Shown here: in pieces, positions 5,741 to 6,439 of the stretch | How the letters are laid out: every line of letters begins with the position of its first letter | Numbering within the stretch: the first letter of the stretch is position 1 | DNA from: a bacterium | GTDB taxonomy: Bacteria > Patescibacteriota > Gracilibacteria > JAUYGZ01 | Length of the DNA stretch: 6,439 nt | Direction of reading: 5' to 3' | Assembly: GCA_030699855.1 (NCBI GenBank) | Contig: JAUYKR010000114.1 | Location: 1-6,439 of the forward strand | Translations under genes and position numbers: made by a program | The notes under the pieces: generated by a model | Seen by the model: only the letters and a program-made list of their open reading frames with translations | Databases searched by the model: none | What the model was told of the DNA's origin: nothing

Positions 5741-6439
5741 AAAACACTAATCCTGATCGTATTTTTACTTTTCCTGTCCGCCTGTTCAGCGACTCCGGAG
5801 GCAGTTCAGCCAACGCCGAAAGATCCACCTGCCACACCCCCGACCTACGAAGAGTCAGAAGTAACCTATCAAAACCCCTCGCTTCCACTCCACACCATCA
5901 AACTCCCGGAGGGTTTCCACATCAGCCTGTTTGCAACAAACATCAAAGGCGCCCGCTCGCTGGAATTGACGGAAAACGGGCCTGCCAGCCGAACCCCGAG
6001 TAAAAACAAGGGGGAAGGCTGGACCCTCTTTGTCGGCAGCAGGGCGGAAGGAAAGGTCTATGCCCTAAAAGATCGCGACGGTGATTTCAAAGCCGACCAG
6101 GTGTTCACCATCGCCAGCGGACTGGAGAGTCCTAACGGTGTAGCCTTTAAAGACGGCAACCTCTACGTCACCGAAATCAGCCGGATCCTTCGCTTCGATG
6201 ACATCGAAAATCGCTTGGAAAATCCGCCAGCACCCGTCGTCGTCAGCGACGACTTCCCCACAGAAACCCACCACGGCTGGAAGTTCATTGGCATAGGGCC
6301 GGACGACCGTCTGTACGTTCCCGTCGGCGCCCCCTGCAACATCTGCCTGAGTGAAGATTCCCTCTTTGCCAGCATCACCAGCATGGAACTCGACGGCTCG
6401 GACAGAAGAATTGTCGCTTCCGGCATCCGCAACACCGTC
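5726..6439 (+). CDS. PQQ-dependent L-sorbosone/glucose dehydrogenase-family lipoprotein (3'-truncated by window)
   Basis: The first 238 residues are present and the frame is still open at the last base. The N-terminus is a lipoprotein signal: a hydrophobic core (8-17), then lipobox LSAC with Cys20. A Pro/Thr-rich tether (about 22-42) follows, so the protein should be anchored to the outer face of a membrane. The rest follows the L-sorbosone dehydrogenase/soluble glucose dehydrogenase beta-propeller family: LPEGFHISLFA (60-70), LFVGSRAEGKVYALKDRDGD (101-120), SGLESPNGVAF (131-141), the HHGWKF segment (182-187) with the probable catalytic His183, VPVGAPCNIC (198-207) and ASGIRNTV (231-238). Family members typically oxidise sugars or aldoses with PQQ; the substrate here is unknown. 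No PQQ synthesis gene is in view. A polar stretch (about 82-98) between ARSL and LFVGSR looks longer than usual. The ATG at 5726 suits the signal peptide. Confidence 0.87.
   Translation, partial: MTTTQKTLILIVFLLFLSACSATPEAVQPTPKDPPATPPTYEESEVTYQNPSLPLHTIKLPEGFHISLFATNIKGARSLELTENGPASRTPSKNKGEGWTLFVGSRAEGKVYALKDRDGDFKADQVFTIASGLESPNGVAFKDGNLYVTEISRILRFDDIENRLENPPAPVVVSDDFPTETHHGWKFIGIGPDDRLYVPVGAPCNICLSEDSLFASITSMELDGSDRRIVASGIRNTV

Noticed and set aside
6065..6435. Minus-strand open frames opposite the lipoprotein gene (6065-6274 and 6163-6435)
   Set aside because: The plus-strand frame is continuous and matches a known protein family across the whole interval. The opposite frames have no identifiable content.

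Overview
The window holds seven protein-coding genes. Two are cut by the window edges and no RNA gene is visible. Nothing identifies the organism firmly. The code is standard, since TGA is a working stop in rarA and in the antitoxin gene. GC is moderate, roughly 48-57% in core-gene rows that I counted by hand. Almost no start codon has a Shine-Dalgarno sequence. A macroglobulin/PBP1C pair, a YqeY, a single-loop secreted protein and a sorbosone-dehydrogenase-type lipoprotein would suit an uncultured lineage such as Chloroflexota or a Peregrinibacteria-like member of Patescibacteria. That is a low-confidence impression, not a demonstrated placement.

Left part (1-3297, + strand): the 3' end of a bacterial alpha-2-macroglobulin gene is followed after 4 bp by pbpC, a bifunctional peptidoglycan synthase of the PBP1C type. 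This is the well-known bacterial pairing in which the macroglobulin is thought to trap proteases that enter through a damaged envelope while PBP1C repairs the wall. A YqeY gene (GatB/YqeY family) follows, probably from its own promoter.

Middle part (3294-4540, - strand): this is an AT-richer block, with sampled rows mostly at 35-38% GC. It holds a two-gene toxin-antitoxin module, made of a ribbon-helix-helix-like antitoxin followed by a PIN-domain ribonuclease. Upstream of it lies a small secreted protein with one DxNxDGxxD calcium-loop motif. The toxin stop codon overlaps the yqeY stop codon tail to tail. The module's promoter carries a pair of TACGTACAA direct repeats, placed as expected for an autoregulatory operator.

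Right part (4544-6439): rarA (- strand), an AAA+ ATPase of replication-fork maintenance, diverges from a lipoprotein of the PQQ-type L-sorbosone/glucose dehydrogenase beta-propeller family (+ strand, cut by the right edge). Only 45 bp separate the two start codons, so their promoters must overlap each other or the opposing gene.

I see no clearly new multi-gene system. The most useful leads are the toxin-antitoxin operator, the compositional island between yqeY and rarA, and the uniform pattern of short leaders without Shine-Dalgarno sequences.
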